From Bacteroidota bacterium (GTDB taxonomy: Bacteria; Bacteroidota; Rhodothermia; Rhodothermales; UBA10348): a stretch of 64,000 nucleotides of DNA. Both the position numbers and the translations under genes were made by a program. Below are positions 17,201 through 26,251 of this stretch, one piece after another (position 1 is the first letter of the stretch; the number at the start of each line of letters is the position of its first letter). Under the pieces are notes generated by a model. It saw only the letters and a list, made by a program, of their open reading frames with translations. It had not been told where the DNA came from and made no database searches. Location of the stretch: positions 19,647-83,646 of the forward strand of contig JAQBZH010000006.1 of the NCBI GenBank assembly GCA_027622005.1, read 5' to 3'.

Positions 17201-17669
17201 GGGTTCACGTCTTACAAACGATATGACCGAGCGACTCAAACAATTGGGTAGTCAGCAGGAGAAAATGCGCAACGAGCTTCGGCAAATGTCCAGAGATAAA
17301 AACGCCCGGAATAAGGTGTTGGGAGATTTGAACCGAATTGCTGATCAAATGATGGAATCCATTGAAGAATTGCAGCAAAACCGGGTTTCGAGGCGTACTG
17401 TCGAACGGCAAGAACAGATCCTAACCAGGCTCCTCGAAGCTTCCAGATCGATGCAGGAGCGAGGCAAAGACAACAAAAGAGAAGGCAAAAGCGCTGAGGA
17501 AATTTTGCGCCTAAGCCCTGCCGATCTTCCCACCTCGGAGCGCCTAGAACGACTCAGAAAAGACCTTATTCGCGCGCTCGAAACCGGCTATTCCAGCGAT
17601 TATCAAGCCCTAATTCGAAAATATTTCGAGTTACTCCAGCAAGAAACTGGATCCTCTAATCTTCCCTAA
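14214..17669 (+). CDS. DUF4175 family membrane / coiled-coil protein
   Basis: 1151 residues. Two adjacent membrane helices near the N-terminus (about 28-50 and 60-82) and a third around 165-185 anchor it in the inner membrane. A large region of beta-rich modules follows (about 190-520), with pieces such as YSFSILPGDSEIIIGEDVLVSVE and IVERPLIQELSLSLTYPAYTQ. From about residue 520 to the end the protein is helical, acidic and rich in Glu, Lys, Gln and Met, with long predicted coiled coils and a Gln-rich stretch near residues 965-990. This architecture matches the DUF4175 family common in Bacteroidota; function is unknown. Single gene, with only a 4-bp convergent overlap with the DCC gene. Confidence 0.85.
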   Translation: MSSSTIQLIAFIQAKLKTARLRLIQVNLVKGLILLLGAIALLWLLGAGLESYFWLSSGLRLTLFGVGTVGVIALFGFYVVWPFLLNTGFTGKKSDTYLAKLIGRQFPHIGDALLNFLQLSAGNHSQSPEPFVDLAVRRLGEPIRDIPFETGTSWKEINQYGRYSVIPVVCVLLFLIAAPTSFLSATHRILNPNEVFEKPAPYSFSILPGDSEIIIGEDVLVSVEVIGTVEGDDKPVIETIVEGELRSRFTNLIPDSLGQLSHLYQNVRQPFRYRVSSPLVTSDWFSVRIVERPLIQELSLSLTYPAYTQIPPMQLDPNVGDFSALVGSSVQVTLKLSGATAASSSIEFESGRQISMSLGGSLSKANFTVQSSDKYRFLLNTIDGIQNIDAIEYAIETVSDASPSVSILSPALQIDVPEDFRVGMLVHITDDYGFRDLRLNFRMAESRFGDTSDIFTSISIPLENQRMLDQEIPHIWSLSADSKLDPVPGDIIEYYFEIRDNDTVSGFKSAQSRVHRLRMPSISEQYESLDDKKDDTQQSIEDLLEKANEAREQFEELKTELLQKPEADWQDERMLEQLQQKEENLENAVDQISAKMEEMTEQMSENDLVSEQTLDMFEELQKVVEEVRTPELMDALKQLQEAIESMDMNQMQEALEKFKFSEEMYQDRLERTLDLFKEFRVQQDMDEIEKRAEDLAETENKLAEETAKLENEEKKPEDSSGENNQPGEKKEDLAKQQELAAEDMKKLEEKMEEVRERMEELKKAPSDEMKDLLEDTQDEQLSKKMNQNAEELRQNELDQAKQGQQKMSQQLSQLSAKMDEMQMSMQGAQMQLNIAAIRAALEDVLTLSKQQEVLRLDIIDLAAESPLLREAAQTQANLMDGLTVVSDSLQRIAKEIPQMTREIQQRAGDGLREMNEATVALSERAARRAGGFQKGAMTNLNELALMLSELLNQQMNGSGAGQSNQSMEQMMEQLQQMGQQQQQINQQIQQLLNDMQGSRLTNDMTERLKQLGSQQEKMRNELRQMSRDKNARNKVLGDLNRIADQMMESIEELQQNRVSRRTVERQEQILTRLLEASRSMQERGKDNKREGKSAEEILRLSPADLPTSERLERLRKDLIRALETGYSSDYQALIRKYFELLQQETGSSNLP

Positions 17670-18076
17670 ATAAATCGGGAGCGAATATCCGGCGTTGGAA
17701 TGCGGCAAGATTCCATTTTGCCAAACCAGGCATATCGATGGTTGGCAATGAACCGGTATACGGCGTTACGGATCGGCCTTGGAACGATGATAAAAGCATA
17801 CATCAGCGGCCAAAGACCCGATAATTTCCGTGCTATACGAAGAGCCGCTGCAGAATCCCTGTAAACCCTGTCCCCCTCGACAAGAACAACGGAATCGAGA
17901 TAGTCCTCTGCATCTCCGATTTTCAACAGTACTGCTTTCCCCTCTTCAGACTGTAATGCCCCAAATTTGAAATACTGATTTTTATCCCGGTCGATGACAA
18001 AATTGACGCTCGAGTTGCAAAAATTGCAGACTCCGTCAAATAGTACAACCGCCGTATGGGTATCATTTTTAGCCAT
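17666..18076 (-). CDS. DCC family thiol-disulfide oxidoreductase (DUF393)
   Basis: 136 residues. VVLFDGVCNFCNSSVNFVIDRD contains the D-G-x-C-x-x-C motif (Cys17, Cys20) that names the DCC family, followed by FKFGALQSEEGK and, near the C-terminus, a conserved R-x-x-Y-x-x-x-A-x-x-R type segment (NAVYRFIANHRYAWFG). Predicted to be a small thioredoxin-fold redox protein; partner unknown. It stands alone on the minus strand between two plus-strand blocks. Confidence 0.88.
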   Translation of the reverse strand: MAKNDTHTAVVLFDGVCNFCNSSVNFVIDRDKNQYFKFGALQSEEGKAVLLKIGDAEDYLDSVVLVEGDRVYRDSAAALRIARKLSGLWPLMYAFIIVPRPIRNAVYRFIANHRYAWFGKMESCRIPTPDIRSRFI

Positions 18077-18395
18077 AAGAAGTCATACGCTGGCCTCACA
18101 CGTCTGGTTCTACCGGGAAACGTCACGTCTTTTTTCGCGCTATCTCCCATTTAGAAAGGGCATAACCGCCATTCTTCTCCTTCCACTGTTGAAAAAACGA
18201 TCCCAAATTGGTAAATTAAGGATCCTGTCATTCTCTGAATCAATCTCCGCCACCCGATTCCGAGTTCGACAATTAACACCACTCGACCGGGAAGTGAAGG
18301 TGTTTGGACCGTCGACCTCCGAAAAGGATTGGTCGAGTCATGCACTTCTTGACCTGGTTTGATTGTATTTGCCCGTCCACACAAGTGACAAAGGT
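18077..18395. other. Intergenic region between the DCC gene and the GT5-like gene (319 bp)
   Basis: Divergent region that should hold promoters for both flanking genes. Reading frames cross it on both strands, but their translations match no family I recognise and extend antisense into neighbours. I see no tRNA-like T-arm and no strong hairpin with a T-run. Confidence 0.5.
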
Positions 18396-19169
18396 ATGGC
18401 TAACGCGATGAGGATATTGTTTATTACTGGAGAAGTGGCCCCTTTTTCCGACACGTCTGAGCTGGCAAAGGTTGTTCGAACGCTACCCGAAGCGTTGCAT
18501 GAATCGGGGAAGTTTGAGACTCGGATTATGATGCCTCGATACGGCACAGTGAGCGAACGCCGCAACTGTCTGCACGAAGTGATCCGGTTGTCCGGAAGTG
18601 AAATCCAATTGGGCGAAAAGACGGAAATTTTGCGAGTCAAAGTCGCTTCGATACCTGGTATCCGCTTGCAAGTCTATTTCATGGACAACAACTACTATTT
18701 TAAGCGCAAAGGCATTTTCGCTGACAAACAGGGTGAATCTTTTGAAGACAACCTCGAAAGGTCTGCCTTTTTTGCCCGGAGCGTTATCCGAACCATTCGA
18801 AATTTAGGTTGGCAACCCGATGTGGTTCATGCATTTGGCTGGCTTAGCGGTTTGGTACCTTACGTTTTGCGGACAGAATTCGGCGACGACGAGCTTTTTA
18901 AAGATTCAAAAATTGTCTACACACCAGAAGTGGTCGATTTTGACCTGAGGTTTACTGAGGAGTCGTTTGAATCTTTAAGTATGTCTAGGCATGATAGTTT
19001 GATAGGTGCATCGCCGATTGATGCTGGTATGCATTTTTCAGATGCGACGATTTATCCGGCTTCGATGAATCACTTGACAGAATCAGCGTCGTTCTCTGGG
19101 GATTCCGAACAGCAAATGGAGGAAGCCGTCGCGGTTTATGAAAGTGTTATGAGTGGTATTACTGTCTAG
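18396..19169 (+). CDS. Short glycogen/starch-synthase-like GT5 N-terminal domain protein
   Basis: About 257 residues from ATG 18396 (a second ATG at 18408 begins MRILFITGEV; an upstream TTG at 18363 is less likely). MRILFITGEVAPFS is the ADP-glucose-synthase-type first strand, although the usual K-x-G-G-L becomes SELAKVV here. It continues with LPEALHESG, RIMMPRYG, VYFMDNNYYFKRKGIF and PDVVHAFGWLSGLVPYVLR, all of the GT5 N-terminal half. The C-terminal GT-B domain with the donor site and E-x-x-G-x-x motif is absent, so it is about half the usual length. Catalytic activity is doubtful. Similar short proteins are known in Bacteroidota next to DUF4270 genes, as here. Confidence 0.72.
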   Translation: MANAMRILFITGEVAPFSDTSELAKVVRTLPEALHESGKFETRIMMPRYGTVSERRNCLHEVIRLSGSEIQLGEKTEILRVKVASIPGIRLQVYFMDNNYYFKRKGIFADKQGESFEDNLERSAFFARSVIRTIRNLGWQPDVVHAFGWLSGLVPYVLRTEFGDDELFKDSKIVYTPEVVDFDLRFTEESFESLSMSRHDSLIGASPIDAGMHFSDATIYPASMNHLTESASFSGDSEQQMEEAVAVYESVMSGITV

Positions 19170-19372
19170 TTGACCTTTTGACGAATACCCCCGGAAATAC
19201 CCTACTTGGTCGAAACAACAACGCTTTCGAGTGCATATTACTCGGCTAAGGCCCTTCAAGATGTATTATCGGTAAAACGCGTCCTCATTTATTAGCGCAG
19301 ATTGCCTAACGCTATACGAATTGGCACCTTGCCGGCGTTGTGTTTAACAGCTACCATTATTTTTCTTATTGG

Positions 19373-20542
19373 ATGACTAACTACTTTTTATTTCGACACC
19401 GCCTAGTTGTCCTGCTCCTCTCTTTCGTCATTTTCTCCGGATGCGATGATCCATCGCAGGTAGGACTAGATCTGGTTGATTCACAAGCCGGCGAAACTGA
19501 AGTTGCAACCATTCCATCTTCATTCATCGGCCCTTCTGACTTTGGAGATCTTTCGGGAGGAACGACAACCGCAGGATCCTTTCGGGCTTTGTTCGGCAAA
19601 GTAGTCGACCCCGTAGCGGGATCTTTTTCGATGACTGGCTATGTTGATTTCGTAAATAGCACCAACGTTACCTCCGCGTTCAGAGCGGCACCCGTTACGT
19701 TTGCTGATTTGGAATTCAATATTGATTATGCCCACGGTGACACCCTGACGGCGGTATCTGTCGATTTATTCGATATTGGATCCGATTGGGTTCCGAATAA
19801 TGCACGTTCTGACACGTTTCTGGTGGCCCAGACGCTCGTAACACGCGCAACCGTAAATCCGAAGAAGGGAAAAATTCGGATCCCTTTACCTTCCGCTTGG
19901 ATAACGTCGCACGACTCAGCCCTCCGTAGTGCCAATTTTGTCGATGAATTTCACGGTTTCGCTCTAAGAGCGACCGCCGGAAATGCCATTATTGGGGTGC
20001 ATTTCTCTGGATCATCGATGAGGGCTTCCTCTGTGCCTGGGGATACTGTAAGTTTTTCCATGTCTAAGGTCCTATCTGCTTCCTCTTTTGTAAATGGGTC
20101 AGAAAATCAAGCAGTGGCTTCTTTGAGGGACGGAGCGGCCGAAACGTTGGCTTTGCGTTTCCCGACCGAAAATACCGATTTTGGACAAGCCGCTTTTCAT
20201 CGGGTCATTGTTCGATTGAACGTCGAGAACGTAAACAGTCTTTATCCGGCCAATTTTGCTCATAAAGCACCGACTCGCGTGGGTCTGAGAGCGGTAGCCA
20301 TTGACAATTCTACCAGATTGGATCTAGTTGTGGCTGATATTTCTCCAGAAGGCACATTGACCTTTGACTCGTCTATTTTGGCCAACGTCGTTCAAAGCTC
20401 CAATTTGGGTAATTCGGGTCTCGACCGGTTTGAACTCTATTTCCCGGTGGAGTCCAGTACCGTTGGAATTGTTGCCTTCAAAAAAGGGCTGCCAGCAACT
20501 TTTGGCCCGCGGGCTGTCATTACTTATACGTCCCTTAATTGA
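19373..20542 (+). CDS. DUF4270 family lipoprotein
   Basis: About 389 residues. The start at ATG 19373 gives a short basic N-terminus, a hydrophobic stretch (LVVLLLSFVIF) and the lipobox FSGC, so it is a lipoprotein; a GTG at 19340 would add 11 residues. The mature part is beta-rich with DLEFNIDY, LFDIGSDWVPN, FHGFALRATAG and LELYFPVES-type strands (actual FELYFPVESS), the pattern of DUF4270, a Bacteroidota envelope family of unknown function. The next gene's first possible start overlaps its stop, so this pair is probably co-translated. The GT5-like gene lies 203 bp upstream. Confidence 0.75.
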   Translation: MTNYFLFRHRLVVLLLSFVIFSGCDDPSQVGLDLVDSQAGETEVATIPSSFIGPSDFGDLSGGTTTAGSFRALFGKVVDPVAGSFSMTGYVDFVNSTNVTSAFRAAPVTFADLEFNIDYAHGDTLTAVSVDLFDIGSDWVPNNARSDTFLVAQTLVTRATVNPKKGKIRIPLPSAWITSHDSALRSANFVDEFHGFALRATAGNAIIGVHFSGSSMRASSVPGDTVSFSMSKVLSASSFVNGSENQAVASLRDGAAETLALRFPTENTDFGQAAFHRVIVRLNVENVNSLYPANFAHKAPTRVGLRAVAIDNSTRLDLVVADISPEGTLTFDSSILANVVQSSNLGNSGLDRFELYFPVESSTVGIVAFKKGLPATFGPRAVITYTSLN

Positions 20543-20547
20543 GCCCC

Positions 20548-21885
20548 ATGAATTTATATCCAACATATAAGATGTACAGAAATCGATCTGTCCTTTGGAT
20601 TGGTGTCGTTTTGATGATGGGCACTGGACTTTCGACGCCAACTGAGGCTCAAAGCCTAACAGACGGATCTATCTATTCGCGTTTTGGAGTCGGACTGCGT
20701 CGAAGCTTCAACTCTTCTCGTAGTCAGGCCATGGGTGGCGGCGGTATTGCACTCCCCTCTTCGCAATATTTAAATACATCAAATCCCGCGTCGTATAGCG
20801 ATCAATACTTGACTCGATTTTCCGGGGGATTGACGTACGAAAAAATTACAGCAAGTGCAGAAGGTTCGGAATCTTCTACCCTCGCTTCCGGTTCTCTGAG
20901 TGGCGTCAATTTTGGATTCCCTCTCAAGACGAACGTTACGGGCGTCGGTATCTCGTTTGCGCCTTATAGCCGCATGAGCTATCACGTTGACGTAGAATCG
21001 AACATTATTTCGGATCCGGAAGCCAATAATACCGAATCGCCTTATCTCACGTCATTCAAAGGAAGTGGCGGATTGCAAAGCCTGTCGGCTGGAATTGGCC
21101 ACCGGGTTTCGACTTTCTTGTATGTGGGAAGCAGTGTAGATTTTATTTTTGGAATCCTTGACGAATCTCAAAATTCAAGCTTTAATTCAACCGAATTTAC
21201 CGATCGATCGGTCGTTGGATCTACTCGTTTAAGCGGAATTTCAGCTACCGCCGGCTTTCGGTTCATCGTCCCGAATATGCCAGAATCACAAGGTTTAGTT
21301 GTGGCTGGAACGATTCATTTACCTACGACGCTAAAAGCCACTCGATCAAAAGCTCTGGTGGGTGCAACCGACCGCGATACGTTGGGCACAACACTCAGCG
21401 GTAACGTTAATCTGCCATTTGGTTTCGGTCTAGGTGTTGCTTATCAACCGGTTCCAAAATGGACGTTGATCAGCGATTTTGAGTTTGAAAACTGGTCTGG
21501 TTTTAAAAGTGATTTGGATTTTCCGGGTTATGACGCAAATGGAATTGCCAATACGAACAATCGAGTGAGAATTTCAGCTGGAGCGGAATTTTGGCCAGCT
21601 GCGCGTCGCCCCTTCGCTACTTGGACCCAAAGAATTGCATACCGTCTTGGATTGTATACGGAACAGTCCTATATCTCACCCTTGCCGGACCAAAAAATAG
21701 GCGCTTTTGGAGTTACGGGAGGGCTAAGTATTCCTTCTTTGATTCCTGGCACGACAATTGATTTTAATCTAGACGTGGGGCAGCGAGGGAAATCTTCGAA
21801 TGGCCTTATCCAAGATCGATACGTTCGATTTGGCTTAAACCTTAACTTTGGGGAGCGATGGTTTGATCGCCCGCCACTAGGTTAA
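20548..21885 (+). CDS. Outer-membrane beta-barrel protein, FadL/OmpP1-like
   Basis: About 445 residues with a signal peptide (VLWIGVVLMMGTGLSTPTEAQ). The mature N-terminus GSIYSRFGVGL, the AMGGGGIALPSS and LNTSNPASYS segments, then long amphipathic strands to the end (YVRFGLNLNFGERWFDR) are typical of the FadL/OmpP1 hydrophobe-transport barrels and of Bacteroidota barrels encoded beside DUF4270. Possible starts are TTG 20539 (overlapping the DUF4270 stop), ATG 20548 and ATG 20572. I infer that it and the lipoprotein act at the outer membrane; cargo is unknown. Confidence 0.65.
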   Translation: MNLYPTYKMYRNRSVLWIGVVLMMGTGLSTPTEAQSLTDGSIYSRFGVGLRRSFNSSRSQAMGGGGIALPSSQYLNTSNPASYSDQYLTRFSGGLTYEKITASAEGSESSTLASGSLSGVNFGFPLKTNVTGVGISFAPYSRMSYHVDVESNIISDPEANNTESPYLTSFKGSGGLQSLSAGIGHRVSTFLYVGSSVDFIFGILDESQNSSFNSTEFTDRSVVGSTRLSGISATAGFRFIVPNMPESQGLVVAGTIHLPTTLKATRSKALVGATDRDTLGTTLSGNVNLPFGFGLGVAYQPVPKWTLISDFEFENWSGFKSDLDFPGYDANGIANTNNRVRISAGAEFWPAARRPFATWTQRIAYRLGLYTEQSYISPLPDQKIGAFGVTGGLSIPSLIPGTTIDFNLDVGQRGKSSNGLIQDRYVRFGLNLNFGERWFDRPPLG

Positions 21886-21969
21886 AAACTGATCTTTGAA
21901 CTAAGCCTTTACTTGCCTGATACCAGACATGTTTTGGTTTTAAGCCCGTAAAGAAAAAATATCGGAACC

Positions 21970-23295
21970 ATGCACAACCGTTTAATAAAAAAAGCCCATT
22001 TGCTGTTCAGCATGTTGATGCTCAGCGCTGTTTGGAGCCTTTTGGCTTCTGTAAACACCGCTCAGGCACAGGCAGAGTGTAACACGGACGACGTTCCGAT
22101 GAATTACAGCCTGTATGCTGAGGATTTCAAGAATGGTGGCTTTGAGACGGCACTGCCTTATCTCCGCTGGATTTTGAAATGTGCTCCGGATTATCCTTCA
22201 AAGTCTGACCGGAATTTTAGACGATACGTCGAACTTTTTGAAGGCTTGGCTACCGCTGCTGAAGATGCCGGCACAAAACGATCATTTTTGGATAGTGCCC
22301 TGGCCGTTTACAATGGCGGTCCCGAGCAAATGAGCAAAGCGGGGATCAACTTTGAGCTTTATGATTGGACGTTTAATAAAGGTCGCTTCTTGCAGTCTCA
22401 CGCTGAAGAAATGCCTGAATTGCAGTCTGAAGTCGGTTCCGTTTATTTAGAAGCGTATAACATTGACCATTCGACGCTCCAAAATTATTACATAAACTTT
22501 ATCATCTTCGACATGGTAACGAAGGATAATAAGGCAGATGCGGTGGACTTTATGGATCGGGTTGAAGTTGACTTTGCCGGGAATGCTGAGGTCATGACCA
22601 CGATCGAAACCTGGCGAGGCCAATTGTTTACTTCTCCTTTGGAAAGGATGGCGTTTCTTGAAAGTCAGATTGTAAAGAACCCTAACGATGGCGAATTGAA
22701 GGCCGAATTACTTCAACTTTACATGGACGAAAAAATGCGGGATCGGGCTTACGAAATGGCTGAGACGGTTATGAAGACCTCCCCTACCTCTAGGTTGTAT
22801 AGGACGATTGCCAAGATGCGGCTCGATGACGGCGATACTGCGGATGCCATCAAATTGTACGAGTCCTCTATGGCATTACCTGGTGGTAGCGAAGCAGCGA
22901 AGGAAGTCTACTTTAATATTGGGATCGCCCATCAACAAGAAGGCCGCCTCGCGAACGCTCGTACCCAGTTTAAGCTGTCTTTGAAAGCAGACCCCACCTT
23001 TACTCAGGCGCTCATTGCCATCGGCGACCTTTATGTAACGGCGGTTCAGGGCTGTGGCTCTTTTGAGCGGGAAGATCGGGCTGTTTATTGGTTAGCAGCC
23101 GATTACTTTGATCGAGCAGCCTCTTCTTCGAATGTCGACGCGATAAAAAATCAAGCCAAAAACCGCGTTAATAGCATCCGTCGCTTCTTTCCTAGCGCTG
23201 AAGATAAGTTCTTCAAAGCGTGGAGTCCTGGCGATAAATATGCAGTCGATTTTGGTTGTTACTCCTGGATTGGAGAATCTACGTCCGTTCGATAG
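21970..23295 (+). CDS. Exported tetratricopeptide-repeat protein
   Basis: 441 residues with a signal peptide (HLLFSMLMLSAVWSLLASVNTAQAQ) followed by a Cys-containing mature start (ECNTDDVPMNYSLY). TPR-like units are NGGFETALPYLRWILKCAPD, MRDRAYEMAETVMKTSP, GDTADAIKLYESSMAL and GRLANARTQFKLSLKADPTFTQALIAIGDLYV. The C-terminal part has AVYWLAADYFDRA and a conserved-looking FFPSAEDKFF segment. Similar TPR proteins with this C-terminal region are known in Bacteroidota, function unknown. It follows the barrel gene by 84 bp. A sigma-70-like TTGAAC (21896) and TGATAC (21918) with a 16-bp spacer lie upstream, a weak promoter candidate. Confidence 0.75.
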   Translation: MHNRLIKKAHLLFSMLMLSAVWSLLASVNTAQAQAECNTDDVPMNYSLYAEDFKNGGFETALPYLRWILKCAPDYPSKSDRNFRRYVELFEGLATAAEDAGTKRSFLDSALAVYNGGPEQMSKAGINFELYDWTFNKGRFLQSHAEEMPELQSEVGSVYLEAYNIDHSTLQNYYINFIIFDMVTKDNKADAVDFMDRVEVDFAGNAEVMTTIETWRGQLFTSPLERMAFLESQIVKNPNDGELKAELLQLYMDEKMRDRAYEMAETVMKTSPTSRLYRTIAKMRLDDGDTADAIKLYESSMALPGGSEAAKEVYFNIGIAHQQEGRLANARTQFKLSLKADPTFTQALIAIGDLYVTAVQGCGSFEREDRAVYWLAADYFDRAASSSNVDAIKNQAKNRVNSIRRFFPSAEDKFFKAWSPGDKYAVDFGCYSWIGESTSVR

Positions 23296-23359
23296 GATGG
23301 TCTCAGCGTTCCTTTGCTGTTATAGTTGAATAAGGACCGTCTGACCAACAAGGATTTTT

Positions 23360-24807
<1,448 letters not shown>

Positions 24808-24873
24808 TACCTTTTTGGCTGAGCTTTTATCCAACTAGGGATCCATAGCTTAATAAGCTTTGAAATACGTGCA

Positions 24874-25191
24874 ATGGCTTTTTCTGACTTGTTAAAAAAA
24901 GCTCTCGGTCGTTTTCGACGGGTAGTAATTGCGACCAGCTGCGTGGCTGTTATCATTTGGTTTGTCTTTTTTGATAGTTACAGCTTGGTTTCCAGAGTTA
25001 AATTGCATCAGGAAAAAGCGGAACTGTCAAAGAGCAACCTGATCCTCAGAAATGAGATGAATCGATTGACTGAGGTTTTATCTCGTGATTTAACTCCGGC
25101 GGAAATCGAGCGTTTTGCAAGAGAAAAGTATTTTATGAGCCAAATTGATGAGACCGTTTACACCGTCGTTCAATCTGATCCAACGCCTTAA
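24874..25191 (+). CDS. Septum formation initiator family protein (FtsB/DivIC-like)
   Basis: 105 residues: short cytoplasmic basic N-terminus, one membrane helix (VVIATSCVAVIIWFVFF), then a periplasmic coiled coil (LHQEKAELSKSNLILRNEMNRL) and the family's C-terminal motif E-I-E-R-F-A-R-E-K-Y-F-M. FtsB/DivIC proteins link early and late divisome parts at the septum. Located just after eno, as also seen in other bacteria where ftsB follows eno. An AGCTTA-A-TAAGCT inverted repeat at 24847-24859 lies just upstream. Confidence 0.88.
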   Translation: MAFSDLLKKALGRFRRVVIATSCVAVIIWFVFFDSYSLVSRVKLHQEKAELSKSNLILRNEMNRLTEVLSRDLTPAEIERFAREKYFMSQIDETVYTVVQSDPTP

Positions 25192-25227
25192 ACCGTTCAG
25201 CTAAGTAAGTAGTGCATCGTCCCTTCC

Positions 25228-26208
25228 ATGATTAGAAAAGCGATTGGTATTGATCTTGGGGGCACAGCCATTAAAGCTGGACTTGTGTCCGAATCAGAAG
25301 GGCTTTTAGAGGAGTTATCGATCCCAACAGATGCCGAAGAGGGCCACCACCGGGTATTGGATCGAATTGCAGGACTCATTTCTGACTTCTCTTCACGGTT
25401 CCCGGACGTTGTTGGAGTAGGTGTTGGTTCACCGGGTGCCATTAATTGGGATCGAACGACCGTTTCAAGTCCTCCCAATTTTCCCGGCTGGCAAACTGTT
25501 CACATCGAAAACGAGTTGACCGCTAGGCTTTCTCGACCAATCACCACCCTCGTTGAAAACGATGCGAATGTTGCTGCCCTCGGTTCGGCTCATTACGGCG
25601 CTGGGCAGCGGTTTAACTCCTTCATCATGGTGACCCTTGGAACGGGAGTGGGGGGAGCGATCATCTATCAAAACAAGATCTTTCGTGGTGCTACCGGCGC
25701 TGCTGGAGAAATTGGGCACATGACCATCGACTACGAGGGCCCTTTTGCCCGAAGTGGAGTTGCAGGCGCGATTGAAGCTTACCTGGGGCAGCGATTTTTA
25801 TCCCGGCATGCCCGCTACCGATTAATCAATAAGAAAGACAGCCTCATCCATCGAATGGCTGCCGCGGATCTCAAAGGAATCACCCCTAAAATGCTCCATG
25901 AAGCAGCCGAATTGGGTGATGAGGGTGCCAAAGAAGTATTAGCTTGGGCAGGACACAAGTTGGGTTGCGTTTTAGGCTCAGCTGTCAATTTGCTCGATAT
26001 CCGCAAAATAGTGGTTGGTGGAGGTTTGTCGGCCGCTGGGGACTACATATTGGATTCGGCGCGTTCCACAATGCTTCAATTTGTGACCCCAGCCCTACAC
26101 GAGGGCCTTGAACTGATTCAGGAAACCCGAGGAAATGACGTCGGTATGCTTGGCGCTGGTCATCTTGTGTTTCAATATCTTGACGAAAAAGGTAATTCTT
26201 CTGAGTGA
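25228..26208 (+). CDS. ROK family sugar kinase (glucokinase-like) with altered zinc motif
   Basis: 326 residues. IGIDLGGTAIKAGLV is the phosphate-binding strand, VGSPGAINW and PPNFPGW the sugar-side segments, ENDANVAALG holds catalytic Asp112, TLGTGVGGAII is the second phosphate loop and GEIGHMTI the ROK His motif (His164). The usual C-x-C-G-x-x-G-C-x-E zinc motif is present in outline but all three Cys are replaced (Ala174, Ser176, Ala181), while Gly177, Gly180 and Glu183 remain. Most likely a cytosolic hexose kinase feeding glycolysis. The next gene begins 43 bp after its stop. Confidence 0.88.
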   Translation: MIRKAIGIDLGGTAIKAGLVSESEGLLEELSIPTDAEEGHHRVLDRIAGLISDFSSRFPDVVGVGVGSPGAINWDRTTVSSPPNFPGWQTVHIENELTARLSRPITTLVENDANVAALGSAHYGAGQRFNSFIMVTLGTGVGGAIIYQNKIFRGATGAAGEIGHMTIDYEGPFARSGVAGAIEAYLGQRFLSRHARYRLINKKDSLIHRMAAADLKGITPKMLHEAAELGDEGAKEVLAWAGHKLGCVLGSAVNLLDIRKIVVGGGLSAAGDYILDSARSTMLQFVTPALHEGLELIQETRGNDVGMLGAGHLVFQYLDEKGNSSE

Positions 26209-26251
26209 AAGATCGTCCGGTCGTTGTTCAGTCCTGAGGCTCCGGTTTCGG

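Noticed and set aside
17994..18362. 122-residue plus-strand frame across the DCC start and the following gap.
   Set aside because: Antisense to the DCC gene for its first part and without any recognisable motif.
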